Below, in pieces: positions 52,393 to 61,827 of a stretch of DNA of 64,000 nucleotides. The DNA comes from Chryseobacterium culicis. Lineage in GTDB: Bacteria; Bacteroidota; Bacteroidia; Flavobacteriales; Weeksellaceae. The position numbers were made by a program, and so were the translations under genes. The notes under the pieces are model-generated. The model was not told the origin of the DNA and did not search any database. It saw only the letters and a program-made list of their open reading frames with translations. How positions within the stretch are numbered: position 1 is the stretch's first letter; each line of letters begins with the position of its first letter. The stretch spans positions 2,636,665-2,700,664 of the forward strand of contig NZ_PCPP01000001.1 in the NCBI RefSeq assembly GCF_002979755.1. The letters are read 5' to 3'.

Positions 52393-53616
52393 TTATTTTT
52401 TATTTCCATCAATGTACACATTTTCTGCTTTTAAGCTTCCCTGATTATACAGTACATTCTGGAAATTATTGGTTTTGAAAGTCACAAAATCCGCCTTTTT
52501 TCCTTCCTGTAGCTGTCCTCTATCCTCAAGATTAAGGGCATACGCAGCACGGAAAGTCATTCCTGCCAACACCTCAGCGGTAGTCAGTTTCTGGAAAGTG
52601 GCTAAAATAGATGCCTGGGTAATTAAATTTCCCATAGGGGCTGATCCCGGATTCCAGTCACTTGCAATGGCTACAATAGCCCCTGCATCCAGTAATTTTC
52701 TTGCCGGAGTAAATTTCTCCCCCAAACCTAGGCTCGCTCCCGGAAGAGCTGTGGCTACGGTATCAGATTCAGCCAGAAATTGAATATCTTCATCAATGGT
52801 TGCTTCTAAATGGTCAGCAGACTTCGCTCCCACTTCTACTGCAATTCTTGAACTTCCAGGGGTAAACTGATCGGCATGAACGGTAATTTCAAAACCTAGT
52901 GCTTTTGCTTTAAGTAAGAAATCTTTACTTTCCTCAGGCTGAAAAGCAGACTTTTCAATAAAAATATCTACTCTGTTCGCCAATCCTTCTTCTTTTACTT
53001 TTGGTAAAATTTCGGTGATGATATATTCCAGATATTCAGGGTTGCTTCCTTCAAAATCTCTTGGTTTTAAGTGGGCTGAAAGACAGGTAGGAACTAAGGT
53101 TGCCTTAGTTTCTTTCTGGGCTTTTTTAATAATTCTAAGCATTTTTAGCTCATTTTCCACATCCAGTCCGTAACCACTTTTCACTTCAATTGTCGTAATT
53201 CCCAGCTCAACCAAAAAGTTGATTCTTTCTACTAAAGTTTTCAGTAACTCTTCTTCTGAGGCATTTCTCGTGTGCTGTACAGAACTCCAGATTCCACCAC
53301 CACTCTCGGCGATTTCCAGATAAGTTTTCCCTGCATTACGCATTGCAAAATCATTCGCACGGTTTCCTCCGAAACAGATATGGGTATGTGAATCTACAAA
53401 GGCAGGAAGAACAATCTGTTCTCCTTCGATGTTTTCGATTTCTATGGTAGGATTTTCTGTTTTTAATGTTTCGAAATTTCCAACTTTCCGGATGGTATTC
53501 TGATCTACTACAATTCCTCCGTCTACAATAATTTCCAGCTGCTCATCGGAAAGTTTTCCTCTTAAGGGTAAGTTAGCAAGGGTCACCACCTGCTTAAATG
53601 GTCCTATTAATTTCAT
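52393..53616 (-). CDS. hutI: Imidazolonepropionase
   Basis: 407 aa amidohydrolase; converts imidazolone-5-propionate to N-formimino-L-glutamate, the step before HutG. Metal-binding HTHICFG motif in VDSHTHICFGGNRANDFAM, then SGGGIWSSVQHTRNASEEEL, metal-site TVHADQFTPGSS and catalytic Asp in VAIASDWNPGSAPMGNL. Full length. First gene of the hutI-membrane protein-hutG operon; hutH and hutU are not in the window. Confidence 0.95.
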   Translation of the reverse strand: MKLIGPFKQVVTLANLPLRGKLSDEQLEIIVDGGIVVDQNTIRKVGNFETLKTENPTIEIENIEGEQIVLPAFVDSHTHICFGGNRANDFAMRNAGKTYLEIAESGGGIWSSVQHTRNASEEELLKTLVERINFLVELGITTIEVKSGYGLDVENELKMLRIIKKAQKETKATLVPTCLSAHLKPRDFEGSNPEYLEYIITEILPKVKEEGLANRVDIFIEKSAFQPEESKDFLLKAKALGFEITVHADQFTPGSSRIAVEVGAKSADHLEATIDEDIQFLAESDTVATALPGASLGLGEKFTPARKLLDAGAIVAIASDWNPGSAPMGNLITQASILATFQKLTTAEVLAGMTFRAAYALNLEDRGQLQEGKKADFVTFKTNNFQNVLYNQGSLKAENVYIDGNKK

Positions 53617-53849
53617 TAGTCTAAAGTTAATGCGATGTTTAGATTCAGGCTGATTAGTTCTTCAATCAGCACTTGTCTGCTAAACAGTCAAAATTTTATT
53701 AATTTTTATTAATAATTTCTCCTCTCAAAAATACTTAAAATATCCCAATTATTTAAATCTTAGGTGTTCTCATTTTCAACCCTGGCTAAAACCTCTGTAT
53801 CAATCTTAACGTTTTCTCAATCTGCCCTTCAACCTTAGTCGAAATTTGC

Positions 53850-53857
53850 TATCTTTG
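53850..53857 (+). promoter_or_regulatory. -7 element of ruvB
   Basis: TATCTTTG matches the Bacteroidota -7 consensus, 19 bases before the ruvB ATG, implying a very short leader. No clear -33 TTTG at the right distance. Confidence 0.5.
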
Positions 53858-53876
53858 AAGTAAATGAAATGAATTA

Positions 53877-54899
53877 ATGCCAGATTTTTTACATCCAGAT
53901 AAGGAAAACTACTCACGAGAGGAGCTGATGCAGGAAGAACAGATCCGTCCCCAGAGCTTTAAAGATTTTGCGGGACAGAGAAAAACGCTGGAGAACCTTG
54001 AAGTTTTTGTTACCGCTGCGAAAAGACGTGGCGGAGCACTCGATCATGTTTTATTACACGGTCCGCCAGGGCTTGGTAAAACTACGTTGGCCAATATTAT
54101 CGCTAATGAGCTTGGAGTAAACTGTAAGATTACTTCAGGTCCTGTATTGGACAAACCTGGTAGCTTGGCTGGTTTATTGACCAATCTGGAAGAAAATGAT
54201 GTTCTTTTCATTGATGAAATTCACCGTCTTTCTCCTGTTGTAGAGGAATATCTGTATTCTGCAATGGAAGATTACAAGATTGATATCATGCTGGAAACAG
54301 GTCCCAACGCCAGAAGTGTACAGATCGGACTGAATCCGTTTACCCTGGTGGGAGCCACTACAAGAAGTGGTATGCTTACCAAACCAATGCTTGCCCGATT
54401 CGGGATTCAAAGCAGGCTGGAGTATTACTCTGTTGAGCTCTTATCGATGATTATTCAGAGAAGTGCAAGGGTTTTGGGAGTTGTCATTTATGAAGATGCT
54501 GCCATAGAAATTGCAAGAAGAAGCCGGGGAACACCAAGGATTGCCAATGCATTATTGAGAAGGGTACGTGATTTTGCCGAGATCAAAGGAAATGGCGAAA
54601 TTGAAATCAAGATCACAAAATATGCACTGGATTCTTTGAATGTTGATGAATTTGGTCTGGATGAAATGGACAATAAGATCATGCGTGTCATGATTGAAAA
54701 CTTTAAGGGAAAACCGGTAGGTATTTCTGCACTTGCCACATCCATTGCTGAAAATCCGGAAACACTGGAAGAAGTGTATGAGCCGTTTTTGATTCAGGAA
54801 GGATTTATTATCAGAACCCCGAGAGGAAGAGAAGTTACAGATAAGGCTTACAAGCATTTGAATATTACAAGACCTAAAAACCCGGGTGAACTATTCTAA
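53877..54899 (+). CDS. ruvB: Holliday junction branch-migration ATPase RuvB
   Basis: 340 aa hexameric motor that drives branch migration with RuvA. Walker [16 protein letters not shown], Walker [21 protein letters not shown], sensor 1 [10 protein letters not shown] and a C-terminal winged helix ending [23 protein letters not shown] at 53877 gives the usual N-terminus. First of four same-strand genes. Confidence 0.97.
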   Translation: MPDFLHPDKENYSREELMQEEQIRPQSFKDFAGQRKTLENLEVFVTAAKRRGGALDHVLLHGPPGLGKTTLANIIANELGVNCKITSGPVLDKPGSLAGLLTNLEENDVLFIDEIHRLSPVVEEYLYSAMEDYKIDIMLETGPNARSVQIGLNPFTLVGATTRSGMLTKPMLARFGIQSRLEYYSVELLSMIIQRSARVLGVVIYEDAAIEIARRSRGTPRIANALLRRVRDFAEIKGNGEIEIKITKYALDSLNVDEFGLDEMDNKIMRVMIENFKGKPVGISALATSIAENPETLEEVYEPFLIQEGFIIRTPRGREVTDKAYKHLNITRPKNPGELF

Positions 54900-54961
54900 T
54901 TCAAAGTTTTGAGTTTAAAGTTCAGGGATTTTAGTGTAAGGTTAACAAGAATTTTTAGTTT

Positions 54962-55573
54962 ATGTTTATTCCCAAATTATATAAAAGCGAAGATTACCAT
55001 TTGATGAGAGAGATCATCAAAGAAAATTCTTTTGCTTTACTGATCTCCTCTGTTGATAAGATAAGAGCTACTCATTCTATGATGATGCTTAATGAGGATG
55101 ATCCGGAAAATGCTTATATTGAAACTCATATTTCGAGAGCTAACCCACAGGCAAAAACCTTAAAAAACGGGGATGAAGTTCTTTGTGATTTTCTAGGTGC
55201 CCACACGTACATATCCAGCAGCTGGTATGATCATATTAATGTTTCCACCTGGAATTATGAGGCGGTACAGATTCGCGGAAAAGTTGAAGTAATGGATCAT
55301 GATGAGCTGTATGCCCATTTGGATAAATTGACATCCAAATATGAAAGCTTCCAGCAATGTCCAATGATGGTGAAAGATATGGGAAATGCCTTTGTCGAAA
55401 AGGAAATGAAAGGAGCTTTTGGGATTAAAGTTATTCCAACCGAAATATTTATCAAACAAAAGCTTTCTCAGAACAGAAAAGAGACGGATTTCAACAATAT
55501 TGTCAGCCAACTTGAGCAAGCTGATGATAACGCAAGAAAGATTGCGGAGAAAATGAAACAAATAAAAAAATAA
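54962..55573 (+). CDS. FMN-binding negative transcriptional regulator (PaiB family)
   Basis: 203 aa, split-barrel flavin-binding fold of the PaiB type. The start MFIPKLYKSEDYHLMREIIK and the segment FLGAHTYISSSWYDHINVST are characteristic, as is the C-terminal GIKVIPTEIFIKQKLSQNRK. PaiB represses sporulation and protease genes in Bacillus; its role here is unknown. It lies 62 bases after ruvB and 13 before the next gene. Confidence 0.85.
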   Translation: MFIPKLYKSEDYHLMREIIKENSFALLISSVDKIRATHSMMMLNEDDPENAYIETHISRANPQAKTLKNGDEVLCDFLGAHTYISSSWYDHINVSTWNYEAVQIRGKVEVMDHDELYAHLDKLTSKYESFQQCPMMVKDMGNAFVEKEMKGAFGIKVIPTEIFIKQKLSQNRKETDFNNIVSQLEQADDNARKIAEKMKQIKK

Positions 55574-55586
55574 TCAAAATATACAT

Positions 55587-56453
55587 ATGAAGTTATATCC
55601 AATACAATGTGGAAAATTTAAACTGGACGGCGGTGCTATGTTCGGAGTCGTCCCGAAGAGTCTGTGGGAAAAAACTAACCCAGCAGACGAAAAAAACCTG
55701 ATCGAATTGGGAACCCGCTCCCTGCTTATTGAAGACGGGAAAAAACTGATCCTGGTAGACTGTGGTCTTGGTAACAAACAGGATGATAAATTTTTCGGAC
55801 ACTACTCTCTTTGGGGAGACGATACTCTAGATAAAAATCTTAAAAAATACGGCTTTGTAAAGGAGGATATTACGGATGTATTCCTTACCCATCTTCACTT
55901 CGACCACTGTGGTGGTGCTATTGAGTGGAATGATGACAGAACCGGATACAGACCAGCCTTCAAAAATGCCAATTTCTGGACTAATGAAAATCACTGGCAG
56001 TGGGCAACAGAACCTAATGCAAGAGAAAAAGCAAGCTTCCTGAAGGAAAATATTATGCCGATGCAGGAAAGCGGGCAGCTTAACTTTTTACCTCTTCCTA
56101 CTACCGGAAATTACAGTTTTGCTCCGGATCTGAAAATGGATGTCATCTTTGTAGACGGACATACCGAAAAGCAGATGCTGCCGGTCATTCAATACCAGGA
56201 AAAAACAGTTGTTTTTGCCGCAGACCTTATTCCTACAGCAGGACATATCAACCCTGTGTATGTGATGGGATATGATACCAGACCTCTTTTAACAATGGAA
56301 GAAAAAGGCAAATTCCTTAAGCAATGTGTAGACAACGAATATTTACTGTTCTTTGAGCATGATGCGCATAACGAGCTTGCAAGTCTTAAAATGACTGACA
56401 AAGGAGTAAGGCTTGATGAAACGTTTAGCTTTAATGATGTTTTTGGATATTAA
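55587..56453 (+). CDS. MBL-fold metallo-hydrolase
   Basis: 288 aa metallo-beta-lactamase-fold enzyme. Metal ligands HLHFDH in FLTHLHFDHCGGAIEW, later FVDGHTEKQM and VFAADLIPTAGH, and FFEHDAHNELAS. No signal peptide, so cytoplasmic. Substrate cannot be told from sequence; lactonase-like or general hydrolase activity is possible. It lies 13 bases after the PaiB-like gene and 9 before coaE. Confidence 0.85.
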   Translation: MKLYPIQCGKFKLDGGAMFGVVPKSLWEKTNPADEKNLIELGTRSLLIEDGKKLILVDCGLGNKQDDKFFGHYSLWGDDTLDKNLKKYGFVKEDITDVFLTHLHFDHCGGAIEWNDDRTGYRPAFKNANFWTNENHWQWATEPNAREKASFLKENIMPMQESGQLNFLPLPTTGNYSFAPDLKMDVIFVDGHTEKQMLPVIQYQEKTVVFAADLIPTAGHINPVYVMGYDTRPLLTMEEKGKFLKQCVDNEYLLFFEHDAHNELASLKMTDKGVRLDETFSFNDVFGY

Positions 56454-56462
56454 TTTTGAATC

Positions 56463-57092
56463 ATGGAAGAATTACATTCAGAAACACAACAGACAGAACC
56501 GGAACCAGCACCCAAGATCATTGGTTTAACCGGAGGAATAGGCTCAGGAAAAACCACAGTAGCACGCTTTATAGAGGAATTCGGTTTTCCGGTCTATTAT
56601 TCCGATGACAGAGCTAAAGCCATCGTTAATGAAAGCGAAGATCTGAAAATAAAAATCAAAGAACTTCTTGGTGAAGAATCTTATGATGAAAATGGATTGT
56701 ATGACAGAAAATTTGTTGCTGATAAAGTTTTTAATAACAGAGATCTGCTTCAGCAATTAAACGAAATCATACACCCTGCCGTAAGGATTGATTTTGAAGA
56801 CTGGGTAAAGAAGCAAAGCAAATATTTAGTTTTCAAAGAAACAGCACTATTGTTTGAACTAAAGCTCAACAGACAATGTTACAAATCTCTTTTGGTAACC
56901 GCTGAGGATAACATCAGAATCAAAAGGGTCATGGATAGAGATCATAAAACCTACCGCGAGGTAGAAACTGTCATGGAAAAACAAATGCCTGAAAGGGATA
57001 AAATTAAAATGGCAGATTGTATCATCTACAACAATACCAATCTGGAAGAATTAAAAGAACAGACTGAGAAAGTGATCTTCAGTATTGAATAA
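56463..57092 (+). CDS. coaE: Dephospho-CoA kinase
   Basis: 209 aa, last step of coenzyme A synthesis. P-loop GLTGGIGSGKTTVARFIE, YYSDDRAKAIVN substrate region and LNEIIHPAVRIDFEDWV. An N-terminal extension of ~18 residues rich in Glu/Pro/Gln precedes the P-loop. Last gene of the ruvB run, with a strong terminator 6 bases after it. Confidence 0.93.
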   Translation: MEELHSETQQTEPEPAPKIIGLTGGIGSGKTTVARFIEEFGFPVYYSDDRAKAIVNESEDLKIKIKELLGEESYDENGLYDRKFVADKVFNNRDLLQQLNEIIHPAVRIDFEDWVKKQSKYLVFKETALLFELKLNRQCYKSLLVTAEDNIRIKRVMDRDHKTYREVETVMEKQMPERDKIKMADCIIYNNTNLEELKEQTEKVIFSIE

Positions 57093-57097
57093 ATAAG

Positions 57098-57130
57098 AAC
57101 TCGTTAGAAGCTTTTCTAACGAGTTTTTTT
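57098..57130 (+). terminator. Intrinsic terminator of coaE
   Basis: 12-bp stem (57098-57109 with 57114-57125, AACTCGTTAGAA) with a GCTT loop, then a T-run. Confidence 0.9.
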
Positions 57131-57172
57131 CTGCTAAAAAATATTTCTTAGGGAAGGTTCAACCAAGATTCT

Positions 57173-57209
57173 TTTACAAAAAATAAGCCTCCATTTCTGG
57201 AGGCTTATT
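57173..57209 (-). terminator. Intrinsic terminator of the 1476-aa surface protein gene
   Basis: Perfect 12-bp stem (57182-57193 with 57198-57209, AATAAGCCTCCA), 4-base loop, T-run on the minus strand (complement of 57176-57181). Confidence 0.9.
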
Positions 57210-57229
57210 GTATCTGAAATTTAAATGAT

Positions 57230-60200
57230 TTATTCTTTGATAAATTTCTTTTGGGCAGTATTACCGTTATCATCGATATCAATCACATAAACACCGTTAA
57301 TCAATCTGCTTACGTTGATCTGGTTGTTTAATAAGATACCGTCAGCGATTACCTGTCCTGCAGCATTGTAGATCTTATATTTAGCTCTCTTGCTAACATT
57401 TTTCACAAACAATACTGAGCTTACCGGGTTAGGATAAATCATAACACTTGTCTGATCAATCGGATTAGCAACGATCGGTTTAGAGATTCTCACCGTGTAA
57501 TCCTCTACTTCTCCGTTTTTGAAGTCAGTACAGTTTACAGGGATACCATCTCTTGACATGGCTACTCTCATCACTACATATTTATAGTCTGTCATACTTA
57601 CAAAAGCATCTGCTGGTACATTGAATTTACCAGATACAGGGCTGTTTGAATTCGGTGAAGAAGTGAATACTCTTTCGTTGATATCAAACTCTCCGTTTCT
57701 GTTGAAGTCAATCCATACTGCGATTCCTTCGTTGTAAGTAGTTCCTGTCCATTTCTTCTCGATGATGATCTCATTGTCGGTTGATCCCTGAATCATCTCG
57801 ATGAATGTCTTAGGCACTCCTGTATAATCTGTATAGGTAGAAGCTCCGGATTCATTCTCCATTGTTTTCTTACCGGTAGGCTTCACAGTAACTTTAGAAA
57901 TATGCTCTCCTGTAGAACTTTCTGCTTTCATCTTACAGTAAATTACTGTAGGCGTTGTAAAGTAGTATGGAGGAGTATAGTTTCCTGGTGTACCGTTACA
58001 GATATTAACTACCTGCATCTCATATTTCGTTAATTCTGTAAGTCCTGTTAATACAAGATTATTAACTAATGAAGGTACTTCTGTCCAGCTTGGAATACCC
58101 ACTTTTCTATATCTAAGAACGTATGTCGCTCCTGGGAAAGGATCCCACTGAATCGCTGCCGATGTAGGAAGCAATTGAGTAATTGTTAATCCTGGAGGAG
58201 GAATTTCACATATTCTTTCTGTCGTAAATACTTTAGGGTTAGAATATGGATTCAATGTTGTTTCTCCGTTACACTGGTTCGCAATCTGAACTTCATATGT
58301 AGTATATGGATCTAAAGGAGTTGCACTTCCTAATACATAAGTATTTGCAGGAGCTGCTGGTAAACTCACAATATTCCAAGGAGCAGTCCCTACTTTTCTC
58401 CATCTCATAGTATACGTAGAGCTTGCTGCTAGCGGAGCCCATGTAATCAATGCTGTTGTTGGAGTAATGTTACTTACTGTTACATTTGGAGGAGTAGGAT
58501 CACATCTCGTAGTGAATGTTTTGATAGGAGTTGCAGTTCCCACAATATCTCCACAAATTGCTGCTACCTCTACTTCATAAGTAGTAGCTGGTGTCAATCC
58601 ACTGATTACTAACGGAAGGTTACCCAATTGTGTTGAAGCATATACTTGTGTCCAGGCTGTTGTTCCCTGAACTCTGTATCTTACTACATAGCTCACTCCT
58701 GCTCCTGTAATGGTAACAGTAGCTGTTGTATGCGTTGTAGTAAATGTTGGTGCGTTAGGAGTTGCATTGCTACAAGGTCTGATTCTAACTCTGTAATCTT
58801 CAACTTCTCCATCTACTGCATTCTGGCACATTGTAGGAGCACTTGTACGCTTCAATACAACTCTCATTGTAGTTGTCAATGGTCCTGTATAAGCAGTTGA
58901 AGGAACCGCAAAAGTAGCTGTAACCGGAGTTGTTGTGTTAGCCGGAGAAATTAAGATTCTCTCAGCATCTGTAAACTGTCCGTTTCTGTCAAAGTCAATC
59001 CAAGCTGTTACAGCGTCATTACCTGTTGCGCCTGTCCACCCTTTTGCTACAGAGATTTTATTATTTTGAGAATTTACATCTAAAGTAATAAGAGTCTCCG
59101 GAGTAGTATAGCTGATATAATTTGTCTGTACTGAAGTATTATTCATTGGTGGAACTCCAAGATTCGAAGAGGTAACTGTTACATTCGAAATATGGTCATT
59201 CGTTCCTGTACCTGTCATTTGACAGTAAGACAATGGTGGTGTTGTAAATGTTACTGATCCTGAATAAGCTCCTGTAGAACCGTTACAAGTTGTTGAAACC
59301 TGAACTTCATAATTCGTCTGCTCATTAAGACCTGTAATTCCATAGTAGTTCTGACCTGCAGGAACAGTTGCTGTTTGCCAAACACCTCCAGGAGTTGTTC
59401 TCCATCTAATGTTATAAGTAGCTCCAGCAGTAGCCACCCATGATACTGTTGCCGTAGTTGCTCCAATATTGTTTACTGTAATATTTGTCGGAGGAGCCGT
59501 TGTACAGTTTTGAGGATCTACAAATTTTACTGCATAATCTTCTACTTCTCCCTGGCTGAATGTACCACAAGGATTAGCATTATCAAAATATCTCATCACT
59601 ACACGCATACGAGTAGGAAGAGTTCCTGTATATACATTACCACTTGCAACGGTTGGCACTGCAAAAGTAGCCGTTACCGGAGTAGTTGTATTATAGGTAG
59701 TATTAAGAATTCTCTCACTGGTTTCAAATGTTCCGTTTCTGTTAAAGTCTACCCAAGCTGAAACTCCGTATGAAGAAGGAGAACCTGGCCAGTATTTGTT
59801 GACAGAAATTTTATTATTTGCTGAACCTCTTTCAAAGATAACTACTCTTGTAGCATCTGTTGTATAATCTTTATAATTGTCAGATCCGGAATTACTCAAC
59901 ATGATAGGAGTATTCGTAGGAGTAACAGTTACATTATTAATATATCCACTTGTCGCAGTATTACTTGTAGGACCTGCTGTACAATAAGTAAGAGCTGGCG
60001 TTGTAAAAGTAACACTTGATGAGAATGCTCCAGTTGTTCCTCCACAAACAGTAGCTACCTGTACTTCATATGTAGTCTGCTCCAATAATCCTGAAAGTAT
60101 TTGATTACTGATTAATGGTGTATTGACTGCAATCTGCTGCCATGCTCCGGAAGGAGAAACTCTGTATCTTACAATATAAGTAGCTCCTGTAGCTGATGTC

Positions 60201-61660
60201 CAAGTAACATTAGCAGAAGAAGGAGTTACGTTATTTACCATAATATTAGAAGGCGGCGCTGTAGAACAAGGTGATAAGTCTATAAACTTAACAGCATAGT
60301 CTTCAGTTTCACCATAAGAGTATGTTCCACAAGCATTAATAGGGCTGTATTCGTTTAATACAACACGCATTCTTGTAGTCAGGTTTCCAGTGTAAACACC
60401 ACCAGCAACAGTTGGTACTGTAAATGTAGCTGTAACCGGAGTTGTTGTATTACTTGGTGAAGTAAGTACTCTTTCGTTTGTTTCAAAAACACCATTACGG
60501 TTAAAATCAATCCAAACTCCTGTTAAGAAGCTATATTGATAACCTGGCCAGGTCTTTGAAACAGAAACAGTAGCACTACCTCCTCTTACCAAAGTAACTA
60601 CTCTTGTAGGATCTGTACTGTAATCTGTATAACCACTCTGATCAGAGTTGCTGGTCATTGACGGAGCACCTTGTGCATTAACAGAAACCTGGTTGATATA
60701 TCCATCAATAAAAGTACTCGTAGCACCGGACGCACAATAAGTAAGTGCCGGAGTTGTAAAGTTTACGCTGGAAGAGAATGCTCCCTGAGAACCACCGCAG
60801 ATCGTAGCTACCTGAACTTCATACTGAGTCTGTTCTGTTAATCCCGTAATGAGCTGATTTCCCACCAAAGGAGTTGTAACATTGATTGTTGTCCAGGCTC
60901 CTCCTGATACAGGTCTGTACCTTACCACATAAGTAGCTCCTGCAGAAAGATACCAACCTACATTAGCTGAAGTTGTTGTCAGGTTTGAAACCGTGATATT
61001 TGTAGGTGGAGCTGTTGAACAAGCCGGTAGCGGGTGGCTTTCCAATTGTATTCTAGGAATATCTGCAAGTCTGTCTTTTGCAGAAGGGGGTGCAGCAGGA
61101 TCCGGGTTTGTAGTATCTTCATAATAGATGATACCTCGGTTTGCCCCTGCATTATAAGATCCCCAAGCCGTACCTGGCGAAGATGAATAGCCTGGAGTTT
61201 TTTCATTTACAGCAACCACAAGGTTGTCTGTCCCGTTCCATAAAAACGGTGTAGCCAATTGAAGAGTTACCCAGTTTCCGTTTGTTAAGGTAGGTAAAGT
61301 TCCGGCAAACACCTGAGTTAATGAACCTAACGGAACCCAGTTTGTATTGGACGTAAAGGCATTCTGGGTTGTATTACCCATATATACCACCCAATCCTTA
61401 TACACATCCTGAGAAGTTGAAACGGTAGTGGAATAAAACTTTATGGCCGTGATATAGTTCGACGTACCTATGGCAGTCGTAAGCTCCGCAGCAGTATAAA
61501 TCTGCTGGGAATAACTATACCCATAATAGGAACGTATGGGAAGATACACAGAGGTACCCGTTCCTGTCCCAATCTGCCCTGCCTGAGCCGAGACTTTGGA
61601 TACAAAGCCTGTACAAATCAAACAGAGAAACAGAATTAAAGAGGTAAAGAGTTTCTTCAT
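57230..61660 (-). CDS. Fibronectin III / GEVED repeat surface protein with T9SS sorting domain
   Basis: 1476 aa. Signal peptide (LILFLCLICTGFVSKVSAQ), an N-terminal ~170-residue sandwich domain (YLPIRSYYGYSYSQQIYTAA ...), then alternating fibronectin III modules (at least seven, each with a Y(E)VQVAT.C-type strand) and four GEVED domains marked by GETEDYAVKF, GEVEDYAVKF, GEVEDYRVRI and GEVEDYTVRI, each preceded by a calcium-type DFNRNGxFE strand. The C-terminus is a T9SS type A domain (VMIYPNPVSSVLFVKNVSKR ... TAQKKFIKE). Likely a secreted or surface-attached adhesin-like protein. It is flanked by strong terminators on both sides and the neighbouring metallopeptidase has the same modules. Confidence 0.88.
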   Translation of the reverse strand: MKKLFTSLILFLCLICTGFVSKVSAQAGQIGTGTGTSVYLPIRSYYGYSYSQQIYTAAELTTAIGTSNYITAIKFYSTTVSTSQDVYKDWVVYMGNTTQNAFTSNTNWVPLGSLTQVFAGTLPTLTNGNWVTLQLATPFLWNGTDNLVVAVNEKTPGYSSSPGTAWGSYNAGANRGIIYYEDTTNPDPAAPPSAKDRLADIPRIQLESHPLPACSTAPPTNITVSNLTTTSANVGWYLSAGATYVVRYRPVSGGAWTTINVTTPLVGNQLITGLTEQTQYEVQVATICGGSQGAFSSSVNFTTPALTYCASGATSTFIDGYINQVSVNAQGAPSMTSNSDQSGYTDYSTDPTRVVTLVRGGSATVSVSKTWPGYQYSFLTGVWIDFNRNGVFETNERVLTSPSNTTTPVTATFTVPTVAGGVYTGNLTTRMRVVLNEYSPINACGTYSYGETEDYAVKFIDLSPCSTAPPSNIMVNNVTPSSANVTWTSATGATYIVRYRVSPSGAWQQIAVNTPLISNQILSGLLEQTTYEVQVATVCGGTTGAFSSSVTFTTPALTYCTAGPTSNTATSGYINNVTVTPTNTPIMLSNSGSDNYKDYTTDATRVVIFERGSANNKISVNKYWPGSPSSYGVSAWVDFNRNGTFETSERILNTTYNTTTPVTATFAVPTVASGNVYTGTLPTRMRVVMRYFDNANPCGTFSQGEVEDYAVKFVDPQNCTTAPPTNITVNNIGATTATVSWVATAGATYNIRWRTTPGGVWQTATVPAGQNYYGITGLNEQTNYEVQVSTTCNGSTGAYSGSVTFTTPPLSYCQMTGTGTNDHISNVTVTSSNLGVPPMNNTSVQTNYISYTTPETLITLDVNSQNNKISVAKGWTGATGNDAVTAWIDFDRNGQFTDAERILISPANTTTPVTATFAVPSTAYTGPLTTTMRVVLKRTSAPTMCQNAVDGEVEDYRVRIRPCSNATPNAPTFTTTHTTATVTITGAGVSYVVRYRVQGTTAWTQVYASTQLGNLPLVISGLTPATTYEVEVAAICGDIVGTATPIKTFTTRCDPTPPNVTVSNITPTTALITWAPLAASSTYTMRWRKVGTAPWNIVSLPAAPANTYVLGSATPLDPYTTYEVQIANQCNGETTLNPYSNPKVFTTERICEIPPPGLTITQLLPTSAAIQWDPFPGATYVLRYRKVGIPSWTEVPSLVNNLVLTGLTELTKYEMQVVNICNGTPGNYTPPYYFTTPTVIYCKMKAESSTGEHISKVTVKPTGKKTMENESGASTYTDYTGVPKTFIEMIQGSTDNEIIIEKKWTGTTYNEGIAVWIDFNRNGEFDINERVFTSSPNSNSPVSGKFNVPADAFVSMTDYKYVVMRVAMSRDGIPVNCTDFKNGEVEDYTVRISKPIVANPIDQTSVMIYPNPVSSVLFVKNVSKRAKYKIYNAAGQVIADGILLNNQINVSRLINGVYVIDIDDNGNTAQKKFIKE

Positions 61661-61780
61661 AATGTTTTCATTATAATATTAATCACACAAATCTAATCAT
61701 TTTTTATTATTAATTTATAAGTGCATTTGGGTTTTTTCTGAAAAAAAACAATATTTTTTCCACTTATGCTCTAAATAAAG

Positions 61781-61806
61781 AAATCCCCGGGAGTTCCCGG
61801 GGATTT
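61781..61806 (-). terminator. Intrinsic terminator of the metallopeptidase gene
   Basis: Perfect 11-bp stem (61781-61791 with 61796-61806, AAATCCCCGGG), 4-base loop, then CTTTATTTAG on the minus strand. Confidence 0.85.
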
Positions 61807-61827
61807 ACTAATATTTAAAGGTTATCT